A stretch of DNA of 64,000 nucleotides, taken from the NCBI RefSeq assembly GCF_020567705.1, contig NZ_JAJDJU010000007.1, positions 1 to 64,000 of the forward strand, given 5' to 3'. Position numbers and translations under genes: made by a program. Source of the stretch: Acidocella sp. KAb 2-4 (lineage in GTDB: Bacteria > Pseudomonadota > Alphaproteobacteria > Acetobacterales > Acetobacteraceae). The notes under the pieces are model-generated. The model saw nothing but the letters and a program-made list of their open reading frames with translations. It did no database searches and was not told where the DNA came from. Positions 7,996 through 15,366 of the stretch are shown in pieces (the first letter of the stretch is position 1; each line of letters starts with the position of its first letter).

Positions 7996-9210
7996 ATGCA
8001 GTTCGCACCGCACGGCCCCTTAACCGGCATTAAGATCCTCGATTTCACTCGGGTCCTCTCAGGCCCCTATTGCACCGCTCTGCTCGCTGATCTGGGAGCT
8101 GCGATCGTTAAGGTCGAAGCGCCGCAGGGCGATGAATACCGGCATGTCGGCCCGTTCCGAGACGGCGAAAGCGCGCTCTTCCAGCTCGTCAACCGCAACA
8201 AGCAGGGGCTGGCGCTGGATATGAAACAACCTGCAGCCCGGGAGATCGCCAGACGCCTAGCCTTGCAAGCTGATGTGGTGGTGGAAAATTTCCGTCCTGG
8301 CGTGGCGGAGCGGCTGGGGCTTGGCGCAGAAGCACTGATGGCGACGAACCCAAAGCTAATCTATGCCAGCATCTCCGGCTTCGGCCAAAGCGGCCCGCAG
8401 GCGGGGCTCCCCGCCTTCGATCTCGTGGCCCAGGCCATGTCCGGCTTCATGGCCATCACCGGCGAGCCAGACCGACCGCCGACAAAGATCGGCGAATCCA
8501 TCGGCGATCTCGCCGCCGGGCTGTTCGCCTCCTGGGCCATCCTCGCAGCCTTGGTGGAGCGCAACCGTACTGGCCAGGGGCGCAGACTGGATGTGGCGAT
8601 GATAGACAGTCTAATCGCCCTGTTGCCCACCGCGGCCGCGCAATGGATGTTCGGCGCTGCCCCGCCCAGTCGTGTCGGCAATCGGCATCCGCTCTCCACG
8701 CCATTCGGCACCTACCGCGCGTCAGATGGGCATCTCGTCATCTGCGTACTCAATGCGCCGCAATTCACCCGCCTGGCCACTTGCATGGGCCTCCCCGAAC
8801 TCGCCGCCGATCCCCGCTTTGCCACAGATGAGCTGCGCACAATGCATGAGCCGGAACTGCGCGCCCTCATTGAAAGCTGGCTTGCGGGCTTGACCATCGA
8901 CGAGGCGGTCGTGCGGCTGACGCAAGAAGGTGTGCCGACCTCCGCCATCTCCGAGGCCGCAGACGTGTTTGCTGGCCCGCAAGTAGCCGACCGAGGGCTG
9001 CTTCCGGAAACCATACACCCTAAACTTGGCGCCATCCGCACCATGGAACAGCCCGTGCATTTTTCGGGGCTCACGCGAGGCGCACAGCGCCCGGCCCCGG
9101 CTCTGGGCGAGCATAATGTTCAGATTTTAAGAGAATGGCTGGCGTTAAGCGATTCAGACATTGACGCCCTTGCGCAAACCAACGTGATTTCTAAAAAGGA
9201 GTTTTCATGA
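7996..9210 (+). CDS. Class III (CaiB/BaiF-type) CoA-transferase
   Basis: A 404-residue family III CoA-transferase that moves CoA between carboxylates through an aspartyl intermediate. The N-terminal GIKILDFTRVLSGPYCT block and VVVENFRPG (94-102) are typical; the catalytic Asp is at 171 in the IGDLAAGLFA motif. A GGAGG stands at 7985-7989. It overlaps the acyl-CoA dehydrogenase by 4 bp, so the pair likely activates an organic acid to its CoA thioester and dehydrogenates it. The acid (a dicarboxylate, carnitine-like or aromatic acid) is unknown. Confidence 0.92.
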   Translation: MQFAPHGPLTGIKILDFTRVLSGPYCTALLADLGAAIVKVEAPQGDEYRHVGPFRDGESALFQLVNRNKQGLALDMKQPAAREIARRLALQADVVVENFRPGVAERLGLGAEALMATNPKLIYASISGFGQSGPQAGLPAFDLVAQAMSGFMAITGEPDRPPTKIGESIGDLAAGLFASWAILAALVERNRTGQGRRLDVAMIDSLIALLPTAAAQWMFGAAPPSRVGNRHPLSTPFGTYRASDGHLVICVLNAPQFTRLATCMGLPELAADPRFATDELRTMHEPELRALIESWLAGLTIDEAVVRLTQEGVPTSAISEAADVFAGPQVADRGLLPETIHPKLGAIRTMEQPVHFSGLTRGAQRPAPALGEHNVQILREWLALSDSDIDALAQTNVISKKEFS

Positions 9211-10355
9211 GCGCTTCCTTACCGTCCGGCCTCAGCGATACGGATTTGGCCGCCATAGAAACCGTGCGCCGCTTGGCCGAAAAAACCTTGGCGCCCCTGG
9301 CCGCGTCTGTGGATGAAAACGCCAGCTTTCCGAGTGACCAGTTGCGGAGTCTCGCGGAGATTGGGGCGCTTGGTATGAATCTACCTGAACAATGGGGCGG
9401 ACCCGGACTTTCCGCTCTTGCCCTTTCCGTCTGCGTTGAAGCAATTGCGGCCGGCTGCGCCTCAACAGCCTCCGCCCTCACCGCGCATTTTTTGGCGACG
9501 GATGCGGTGCTGATCGGCGGTGATGACAGGATGCGAGCGCGCATCCTGCCCAAAGCTGCGACGGGGGACATGCTTGGCGCCTTTGCGCTTACGGAGCCGC
9601 GCGCCGGCTCGAATCCTGCCGATATGCGCTGCACAGCCCTGAAAACCACATCTGGTTATCATCTATCCGGCGTGAAGCATTTCATCTCCAATGGGGGCCT
9701 GGCGGATTTCATCATTGTTTTTGCCGTCACCGATCCAGCGGCCGGCCATAAGGGGATCAGCGCTTTTTTGGTGGAAAAAGGCACACTTGGTTTTACGGCT
9801 AGTCAGCCAGAAAAGACGATGGGGCTGCGCGGTGGCCATGTGTTCGAGTTGTCTTTCGAATGTGACATTGCGGCGGAGAACCTCGTCGGCCCCGAAGGCT
9901 CAGGTTTCCGTACCGCGATGAAAGTTCTGGATAATGGCCGGGTAGAAGTAGCCAGCATGTGCCTTGGCATTGCCCAGGTTGCGTTGGATGCAGCGTTGGG
10001 CTGGGTAAAACAGCGCATGATCGGGGGGCAACCATTGGCTGGTTACCAAGGTATACAATGGATGCTGGCCGATATGGCTACGCAGCTGCGCGCCGCGCGG
10101 CTGCTAACCGAAGATGCCGCCGCCAAACGCGCCCAGGGCATGCGTTTTTCTCAAGAGGCCTCCATGGCGAAACTCTTCGCCGCCGAAGCGGCAGGGCGTA
10201 TTGCCGATGTCGCCCTGCAAATACACGGAGGTTACGGCTTCGTCCGAGATCTCCCGTTGGAGCGGCATATGCGTGATCTACGGATAATGCGCATCTATGA
10301 AGGCTCTTCGGAGGTGCAACGGACAATCATTGCTCGGCATTTGATCAATCAATGA
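9207..10355 (+). CDS. Acyl-CoA dehydrogenase
   Basis: A 382-residue FAD acyl-CoA dehydrogenase with the three-domain layout: helical N-terminal domain, FALTEPRAGSNPADM flavin/substrate loop (about 126-140) and C-terminal helical domain with GYGFVRDLPLERHMRD and YEGSSEVQR (364-372) where the catalytic Glu is expected. Its ATG overlaps the CoA-transferase stop. It forms an alpha,beta double bond in the acyl-CoA made by the upstream enzyme, passing electrons to ETF. ETF genes are not in this window. Confidence 0.92.
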   Translation: MSASLPSGLSDTDLAAIETVRRLAEKTLAPLAASVDENASFPSDQLRSLAEIGALGMNLPEQWGGPGLSALALSVCVEAIAAGCASTASALTAHFLATDAVLIGGDDRMRARILPKAATGDMLGAFALTEPRAGSNPADMRCTALKTTSGYHLSGVKHFISNGGLADFIIVFAVTDPAAGHKGISAFLVEKGTLGFTASQPEKTMGLRGGHVFELSFECDIAAENLVGPEGSGFRTAMKVLDNGRVEVASMCLGIAQVALDAALGWVKQRMIGGQPLAGYQGIQWMLADMATQLRAARLLTEDAAAKRAQGMRFSQEASMAKLFAAEAAGRIADVALQIHGGYGFVRDLPLERHMRDLRIMRIYEGSSEVQRTIIARHLINQ

Positions 10356-10391
10356 ATTGTCGATCGCACTAGGCCATAAAATTTTACGCTG

Positions 10392-10502
10392 GACACCGCG
10401 ATGATCGTCAATGAACGCAATCATGGCTTGAACCGGCGGTCGAGCTCCGCCTGAGCAAAATACGCACGGGCCCTGCGCAGTATCTCGTTGGCTTGACTTC
10501 GA
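10392..10502 (-). pseudogene. IS3-family transposase remnant (orfA end / orfB start)
   Basis: On the minus strand the reading ANEILRRARAYFAQAELDRR then FKP-stop (10502-10421) matches the usual C terminus of IS3-type OrfA, and an overlapping ATG at 10424 starts MIAFIDDHRGV, the usual N terminus of OrfB. Homology ends abruptly at about 10392. Both the 5' part of orfA and nearly all of orfB are missing, so this is a dead fragment of the element. Confidence 0.75.
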
Positions 10503-10937
10503 GTAGGTTCAGCCAAGGAGGCGCTGTCAAAGCAAACTGGCCCTAGCGGACGGCGCAAAAACTGGCCGTTGCCGGCGGCGCGGGGTAGATCGGGATATGT
10601 CCCGTTCCTCGAAGCCGCCGCCCCGGCCCATCACGCCAAACGGAGACCAATTCGCATTGGACTGACAGTACCGCCACAGACCTTCCTGAAGCCCGCAGAA
10701 AACATCAATAAAAAATAGTTTCGATTTGTTTGGCATACACCCAGGCCAACACTTGCGACGCGGCTTGAGGCGCATGGGAGTGAATTGCGGCGGCTTGGTG
10801 GTGCCTGGCAGGGTACCCGGTTTTGGTGCGGTCGCCCCTCCGGCGTGGTGTAAGCTGCCAAACTCGGTCGGCCAGTGGCCGACTGAGCCGCTTGGGGGCT
10901 GGAGGAAAAACGCCGCCAGCCGCCATTTGGTCCCGCA
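10503..10937. other. Intergenic region downstream of FAD monooxygenase
   Basis: This stretch adjoins the IS3 scar and follows the 3' end of the minus-strand monooxygenase. Open frames on both strands have no recognisable content. It may be partly decayed mobile-element sequence. No convincing terminator or RNA was found. Confidence 0.4.
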
Positions 10938-12152
10938 TTACAGCCAGGTGCCGCCCTGGCGCTCGCTCGGCTCCTGCGTGGCCGGGTCGAACTCATGGAT
11001 CCAGCCGAGATGGTGCAGCACCTCGCCGCGCTGCGCCAGCCGGGTGTTGCGCGCCTTGGCGGCGGGGCCGTCGGGCAGGTGCAGCACATCGGCGGCGGAG
11101 ATCGAGGCGAACTGCACCTTGCGGGTGCGCCCGCGGCGCAGGCGCTCATACTGCTCCAGCGCCTCGGCGACGCGCCCGGTGCCGTGCTGGCCGAGGCTGG
11201 CGGCCAGCACCACCGCGTCCTCGATGGATTGATTGGCGCCCTGGCCGTGATGCGGCACCAGCGCATGCGCGGCATCGCCGATCAGGGTCACGCGCCCGCG
11301 CGTCCAGCGCCCCAGCGGCGGGCGGTGGAACAGCGCCCAGCGCTGGCTGGTTGGCACGGCGCTGATCATCTCCACCACCGCCGGGTGCCAGTTGGCGAAG
11401 CGCCGCAGCTGCTCGCCGGGCTCGGCGTTTGTCACCCAATCCCGCACCGGCCAGGGCGAGGGATTACGCTCGACCAGCAGGAAATTATGGTCACCATCGC
11501 CGATCGGGTAATGCAGCAGATGCCCGCCCGGCCCCATCCAGAACTGGATGGCGTCGCGCTCTGGCAGAAGGCTCAGTTTCTCCGGCGGCACGATGCCGCG
11601 AAAGCCGGAGCAGCCGGAATAGAGCGCGTCGTCATAGCCCAGCATCCAGCGCCGCACGAGCGAGCGAGCGCCATCCGCGCCGATCACCAGATCCGCCCGC
11701 GCGCTGTCGCCATCCTCGAAGAACAGCACCGCCTCGCCCGCGTCATCCTTGATATCGGCGAGGCGTTTTTTCAGATGGATGCGCTCCGGCCCGACGGCGC
11801 CGGACAGAATTGCTTGCAGATGCGCCCGATGCACACCCCAGTAACAGGCGCCGAACTGGCCTTCATACGAGGGCTCGCCGTGATGCCGCCCGATCACCCG
11901 GCCATCGCGCCCGTCGCGGAAGATCAGCGTCGAAATCGGGAAGCAGACTTTGCCGAAGGCCGCGCGCAGGCCGATGCGGTCGTAGAAGCGCGTGCCATTG
12001 GCCGAGAGCGCGACCGCCGCGCCGATCTCGCGCAGCTCGGCCGTCTGCTCATACAGATCGGCCTCGATGCCGTATTCGCGCAGCGCCAGCGCCAAAGTGA
12101 GGCCGCCGATCCCGGCGCCGACAATGGCGATTCTGAAATGATTGGTGCTCAT
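10938..12152 (-). CDS. FAD-dependent aromatic monooxygenase (salicylate hydroxylase-like)
   Basis: A 404-residue class A flavoprotein monooxygenase: GAGIGG (12-17) for the FAD ADP moiety, the DG motif in VIGADGARSLVRR near residue 160, and GDAAHALVPHHGQGANQSIED near 290. This pattern matches salicylate 1-hydroxylase, 3-hydroxybenzoate 6-hydroxylase and 6-hydroxynicotinate 3-monooxygenase. Start 12152 is chosen because AAGGGAG lies about 6 nt upstream. A LysR gene lies directly upstream on the same strand. No ring-cleavage genes are nearby, so the aromatic substrate and pathway remain open. Confidence 0.88.
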   Translation of the reverse strand: MSTNHFRIAIVGAGIGGLTLALALREYGIEADLYEQTAELREIGAAVALSANGTRFYDRIGLRAAFGKVCFPISTLIFRDGRDGRVIGRHHGEPSYEGQFGACYWGVHRAHLQAILSGAVGPERIHLKKRLADIKDDAGEAVLFFEDGDSARADLVIGADGARSLVRRWMLGYDDALYSGCSGFRGIVPPEKLSLLPERDAIQFWMGPGGHLLHYPIGDGDHNFLLVERNPSPWPVRDWVTNAEPGEQLRRFANWHPAVVEMISAVPTSQRWALFHRPPLGRWTRGRVTLIGDAAHALVPHHGQGANQSIEDAVVLAASLGQHGTGRVAEALEQYERLRRGRTRKVQFASISAADVLHLPDGPAAKARNTRLAQRGEVLHHLGWIHEFDPATQEPSERQGGTWL

Positions 12153-12281
12153 GCACACTCCCTTGCTTTGCTTGGCCGGGCGTTGGCGCCGGGCGGGAGG
12201 GAGTTAAGACCGATGCCGCCTTGCGCTCAATGCACCTGGGGTAAAGAGCATTATAACCAAAACGCATAATCCTTGCCGCGC

Positions 12282-13205
12282 TCAGCCACCCGGCTGAATG
12301 GCGGGCAGGGCGCATTCCACCGCGATGGTCTGGCGCAGCCACGCATTGGCCGGGTCGCGGTGGCTGCGCGCGTGCCAGAACATCTCGATGGGCAGGATCG
12401 GCAGCGCCACCGGATGCCGCGCGGCGCCCAGCGCCAGCGGGTACAGCCCCGGCTGCACCAGCGCCTCGGGCACGGTGGCAATCAGGTCGGAGGCTCGCAG
12501 CAGCGGCTCCAGGCTGGCATATTGCGGCACGCGTAGCTTGATCTTGCGGGCGATGCCTTGCGCCTCGATCAACTCGTCGATGCGCGCATGGCCGGTGCCG
12601 GCGGCGGTGACCACGACATGCTCGGCCGCCGCGAAATCCTCCAGGGTGAGCGCCCGGCCGGCCAAGGGGTGGTCGGGCCGGAATACGCAGACATAGCCCT
12701 GCCGGAAGATTCGCCGCCGGAAAAACCCCGCCTCCAGATCCTCGATCAACCCGATGGCGAGATCGACCTGCCCGGTCTCCATCTCGGTCTTCAGCGTGTC
12801 GTGGCTGCCGCGGACGATGGTGAGCGCAACCCCCGGCGCCACTTGGCCGAGATGGCGCAGCAGGCGCGGCAGGATGGTCAGCTCGCCGATATCGGACATG
12901 CGGATGGTGAAGCGCCGCTGGCTGGTGCGTGGGTCGAAGGGCAATTCCTGGCTGAGCGCGTTTTGCAGCGTTTGCAGCGCGGCGCTCACCGGCCCGGCCA
13001 GATGCTCGGCATAGGCGGTGGGTTCCATGCCATGGGCGGTGCGGTGGAACAGTTCGTCGCCCAGCAGGGCGCGCAGCCGCTTGAGCGCGCGGCTGATGGC
13101 GGGCTGTGTCACCCCCAGCGCTTCGGCGGCGCGGGAGACCTTGCGGGTCTTCAACATCTGGTCGAATACCAGCAGCAGGTTGAGGTCGAAATCCTGAAGA
13201 TCCAT
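12282..13205 (-). CDS. LysR-family regulator, NodD/NahR-like subgroup
   Basis: A 307-residue regulator starting MDLQDFDLNLLLVFDQMLK, the signature of the NodD/NahR/LinR subgroup, followed by a helix-turn-helix around TQPAISRALKRLR. The ATG at 13205 is preferred over the upstream in-frame ATG at 13220 because GGGAG sits 6 nt upstream and because the subgroup always begins this way. NahR-type regulators often control salicylate-type degradation, consistent with the monooxygenase gene 130 bp downstream on the same strand. The regulatory link is inference. Confidence 0.88.
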   Translation of the reverse strand: MDLQDFDLNLLLVFDQMLKTRKVSRAAEALGVTQPAISRALKRLRALLGDELFHRTAHGMEPTAYAEHLAGPVSAALQTLQNALSQELPFDPRTSQRRFTIRMSDIGELTILPRLLRHLGQVAPGVALTIVRGSHDTLKTEMETGQVDLAIGLIEDLEAGFFRRRIFRQGYVCVFRPDHPLAGRALTLEDFAAAEHVVVTAAGTGHARIDELIEAQGIARKIKLRVPQYASLEPLLRASDLIATVPEALVQPGLYPLALGAARHPVALPILPIEMFWHARSHRDPANAWLRQTIAVECALPAIQPGG

Positions 13206-13244
13206 GCGCGCTCCCGCCATGCCACCATCCGCGCCGGGCCGATG

Positions 13245-14144
13245 CTACGCCCCGTGATCCGCCGGCGCCAACTTCACCGCGGCGAGGAAGGCCTGCGCCG
13301 CCTGGGCGAAATAGCGCTCCTTGTGCCGCACCGCGAAGAAATGCCGCACCGGCAGCGCGAACGTGGCGCGTGTCAGCGCCCCGGCATGTTCCGCCCGCGC
13401 GCAGACCAGTGGCGACAGACAGGCCGCGCCCACCCCGGCGATCACCGCTTCGCGCACCGCCTCGTTGGAGGGCAGGGTGAGCGCGATGTTGAGCGCCGCG
13501 CCATCGAGCCCCAGCGCCGCCAGCGCCGAGATCAGCGCCTCGCGCGTGCCCGAGCCTTTTTCGCGGAACACCCAGGTTGCGCCCCCGAGGTCGGCCGGGG
13601 TGAGGGCGCGGCCATCGGCCCAGGGGTGCAGGCGGGAAACGAAAATCCCCATCTCCTCCACCGCCACCGGCTCCACCGCGAGGTCCGCCGCGCTCAGCGG
13701 CCCCTCGACAAAGCCCAGCTCGGCCGCCCCCTCGCGCACCGCCCGCTCGACCTGCGCGGTGTTGCCGATGGCGAGTTCCAAGGCGATATTGGGGTGCTGC
13801 AAACGGAATTCGGCCATGATCGCGGGCAGGAAATAGCTGGCGATGGTCTGGCTGGCATGCAGCCGCAATACGCCCCGGCGCAGCCCGGCAATGTCATCCA
13901 GCACCGCCTTGGCCGCCTGCGCGCTGGCCAGCACCGCCCGCGCCTGGGGCAGAAACAGCCGCCCCGCCGGGGTGAGCGCGATGTTGCGGCCCACCCGGTC
14001 GAACAGCCGCGTGCCGCTCTGCTGCTCCAGCGCCGCGATGGCGGCCGACACCGCCGCCTGCGTCAGGTTGAGGGCGGCGGCGGCGCGGGTCATGTGCTCA
14101 CGCTCGGCTACCGCGGCAAAAATACGCAGCTGTTCCAAGGTCAT
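13245..14144 (-). CDS. LysR-family regulator (CbbR/CysB-like N terminus) divergent from TDT transporter
   Basis: A 299-residue LysR protein starting MTLEQLRIFAAVAEREHMTR, helix-turn-helix TQAAVSAAIAALE, and an effector domain with ASQTIASYFLPAIMAEF typical of the CbbR/YeiE group. The ATG at 14144 is preferred over 14162 because a perfect LysR operator palindrome at 14152-14170 would otherwise lie inside the coding region. It diverges from the anion transporter and is the likely regulator of it. YeiE-type proteins respond to sulfite in enterobacteria, which would fit the sulfur gene block to the right, but this is inference. Confidence 0.87.
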   Translation of the reverse strand: MTLEQLRIFAAVAEREHMTRAAAALNLTQAAVSAAIAALEQQSGTRLFDRVGRNIALTPAGRLFLPQARAVLASAQAAKAVLDDIAGLRRGVLRLHASQTIASYFLPAIMAEFRLQHPNIALELAIGNTAQVERAVREGAAELGFVEGPLSAADLAVEPVAVEEMGIFVSRLHPWADGRALTPADLGGATWVFREKGSGTREALISALAALGLDGAALNIALTLPSNEAVREAVIAGVGAACLSPLVCARAEHAGALTRATFALPVRHFFAVRHKERYFAQAAQAFLAAVKLAPADHGA

Positions 14145-14151
14145 ATGGAAG

Positions 14152-14170
14152 TAATAACGCAATTTTATTA
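14152..14170. promoter_or_regulatory. LysR-type operator TAATAA-N7-TTATTA
   Basis: A perfect 6 bp-arm interrupted palindrome lies 8 bp upstream of the LysR ATG and about 75 bp before the transporter. It contains T-N11-A and stands out as AT-rich in GC-rich surroundings. Position fits autorepression plus control of the divergent transporter. Confidence 0.65.
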
Positions 14171-14243
14171 GATCAAAAAGAATAATTAGTTTTTAATTTG
14201 AATGGGGCTCATTTAATTCACGGCACCGAAAGGCAGATTTCTC

Positions 14244-15353
14244 ATGTGCTCCGCACCGCTCATGCATCATTCCCGCAAGCTGGACGTGGTCCGGCATTTC
14301 ACCCCCAACTGGTTCACCGTCACCATGGGCACCGGGGTGCTGGCGCTGCTGCTGGCGCCCTACCCGGCGCTGCGTCTGGTGGCCGAGGGAGTCTGGGTTG
14401 CCAATATCGGCCTGTTCGCCCTGTTCACGCTGCTTTATGCCGCGCGCTGGGCGCTGTTCCCGCGTGAGGCGGCGCTCATTTTCGCCCATCCGGTGATGCC
14501 GATGTTCCTGGGCGCCATCCCGATGGGCTTCGCGACGCTGATCAACGGCACCGTGGTGTTCGCGCATGCTTACAATTTGGCGCTGACGCTGTGGAATATC
14601 GACGCCGCGCTGGCCGTGCTGGTCGGGCTGGGCGTGCCCTTTGCCATGTTCACGCGCCAGCGCCATGCGCTGGAGACAATGACGGCGGTCTGGCTGCTGC
14701 CGGTGGTGGCCTGCGAGGTGGCCGCCGCCAGCGCCGGCGGGTTGGCGCCTTATATGCCGGCGGCGCAGGCCTTGGCGCTGGTCGTCGAGGGGTACGCGCT
14801 GTGGGCGCTCTCGGTGCCGCTGGCCTTCGGCATTCTCGCGATCCTGTTCATGCGCCTGGTGCTGCACAAGCTGCCCGCGCCTGAGATGGGCGTGACCTCC
14901 TGGCTGGCGGTGGGGCCGCTGGGCACCGGGGCGCTGGCGCTGCTGCTGCTCGGCCAGGCGGCGCCCGCCGCTTTGGCCCCGGCGGGGCTGGAATCCGCCG
15001 CCACGGTGGCGCAGGGAGGCGGGCTGATCGGCGGGCTGATCATCTGGGCCTATGGCGCCTGGTGGCTGCTGCTGGCGATGGGCATGACGCTGACGCATAT
15101 CCCCCGTGGCCTGCCCTTCAACATGGGCTGGTGGGGCTTCACCTTCCCATTCGGCGTGTTCATCCTGGCTACCCGTGCGCTCGCGGCGCAGACGCACCTC
15201 GCCGGCTTCGCCCTCGCCACGCATGGCCTCACGGCGCTGTTCACCCTGCTATGGCTGATGGTCGCGGGGCGGACATTGGCGGGCGCCTATAGTGGGCATT
15301 TATTCGTCTCGCCTTGCCTGCTCGCGGCCCGCGCCAAGGCGCGTGAAGCCTAG
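14244..15353 (+). CDS. TDT-family anion transporter (TehA/SLAC1/Ssu1 type)
   Basis: A 369-residue membrane protein with about ten hydrophobic helices, NWFTVTMGTGVLALLL near the N terminus and GWWGFTFPFGVF in the C-terminal third, typical of the tellurite-resistance/dicarboxylate transporter family that includes sulfite exporters, malate carriers and SLAC1 anion channels. It is divergent from a LysR gene and next to sulfur assimilation genes, so sulfite or sulfonate-derived anion transport is a reasonable guess; tellurite or C4-dicarboxylate transport cannot be excluded. Confidence 0.85.
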   Translation: MCSAPLMHHSRKLDVVRHFTPNWFTVTMGTGVLALLLAPYPALRLVAEGVWVANIGLFALFTLLYAARWALFPREAALIFAHPVMPMFLGAIPMGFATLINGTVVFAHAYNLALTLWNIDAALAVLVGLGVPFAMFTRQRHALETMTAVWLLPVVACEVAAASAGGLAPYMPAAQALALVVEGYALWALSVPLAFGILAILFMRLVLHKLPAPEMGVTSWLAVGPLGTGALALLLLGQAAPAALAPAGLESAATVAQGGGLIGGLIIWAYGAWWLLLAMGMTLTHIPRGLPFNMGWWGFTFPFGVFILATRALAAQTHLAGFALATHGLTALFTLLWLMVAGRTLAGAYSGHLFVSPCLLAARAKAREA

Positions 15354-15366
15354 CCGGCCCCCGCGC

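Noticed and set aside
10345-10358. TTGATCAATCAATG near the ACAD stop as an FNR box
   Set aside because: Half-sites are not in the TTGAT-N4-ATCAA spacing and it lies within the end of a coding region with no gene downstream on that strand.
12558-14171. 537-codon plus-strand open frame opposite the two LysR genes
   Set aside because: Antisense shadow in GC-rich DNA; Arg/Gly/Gln/His-rich with no domain, while the minus strand carries two clear LysR proteins.
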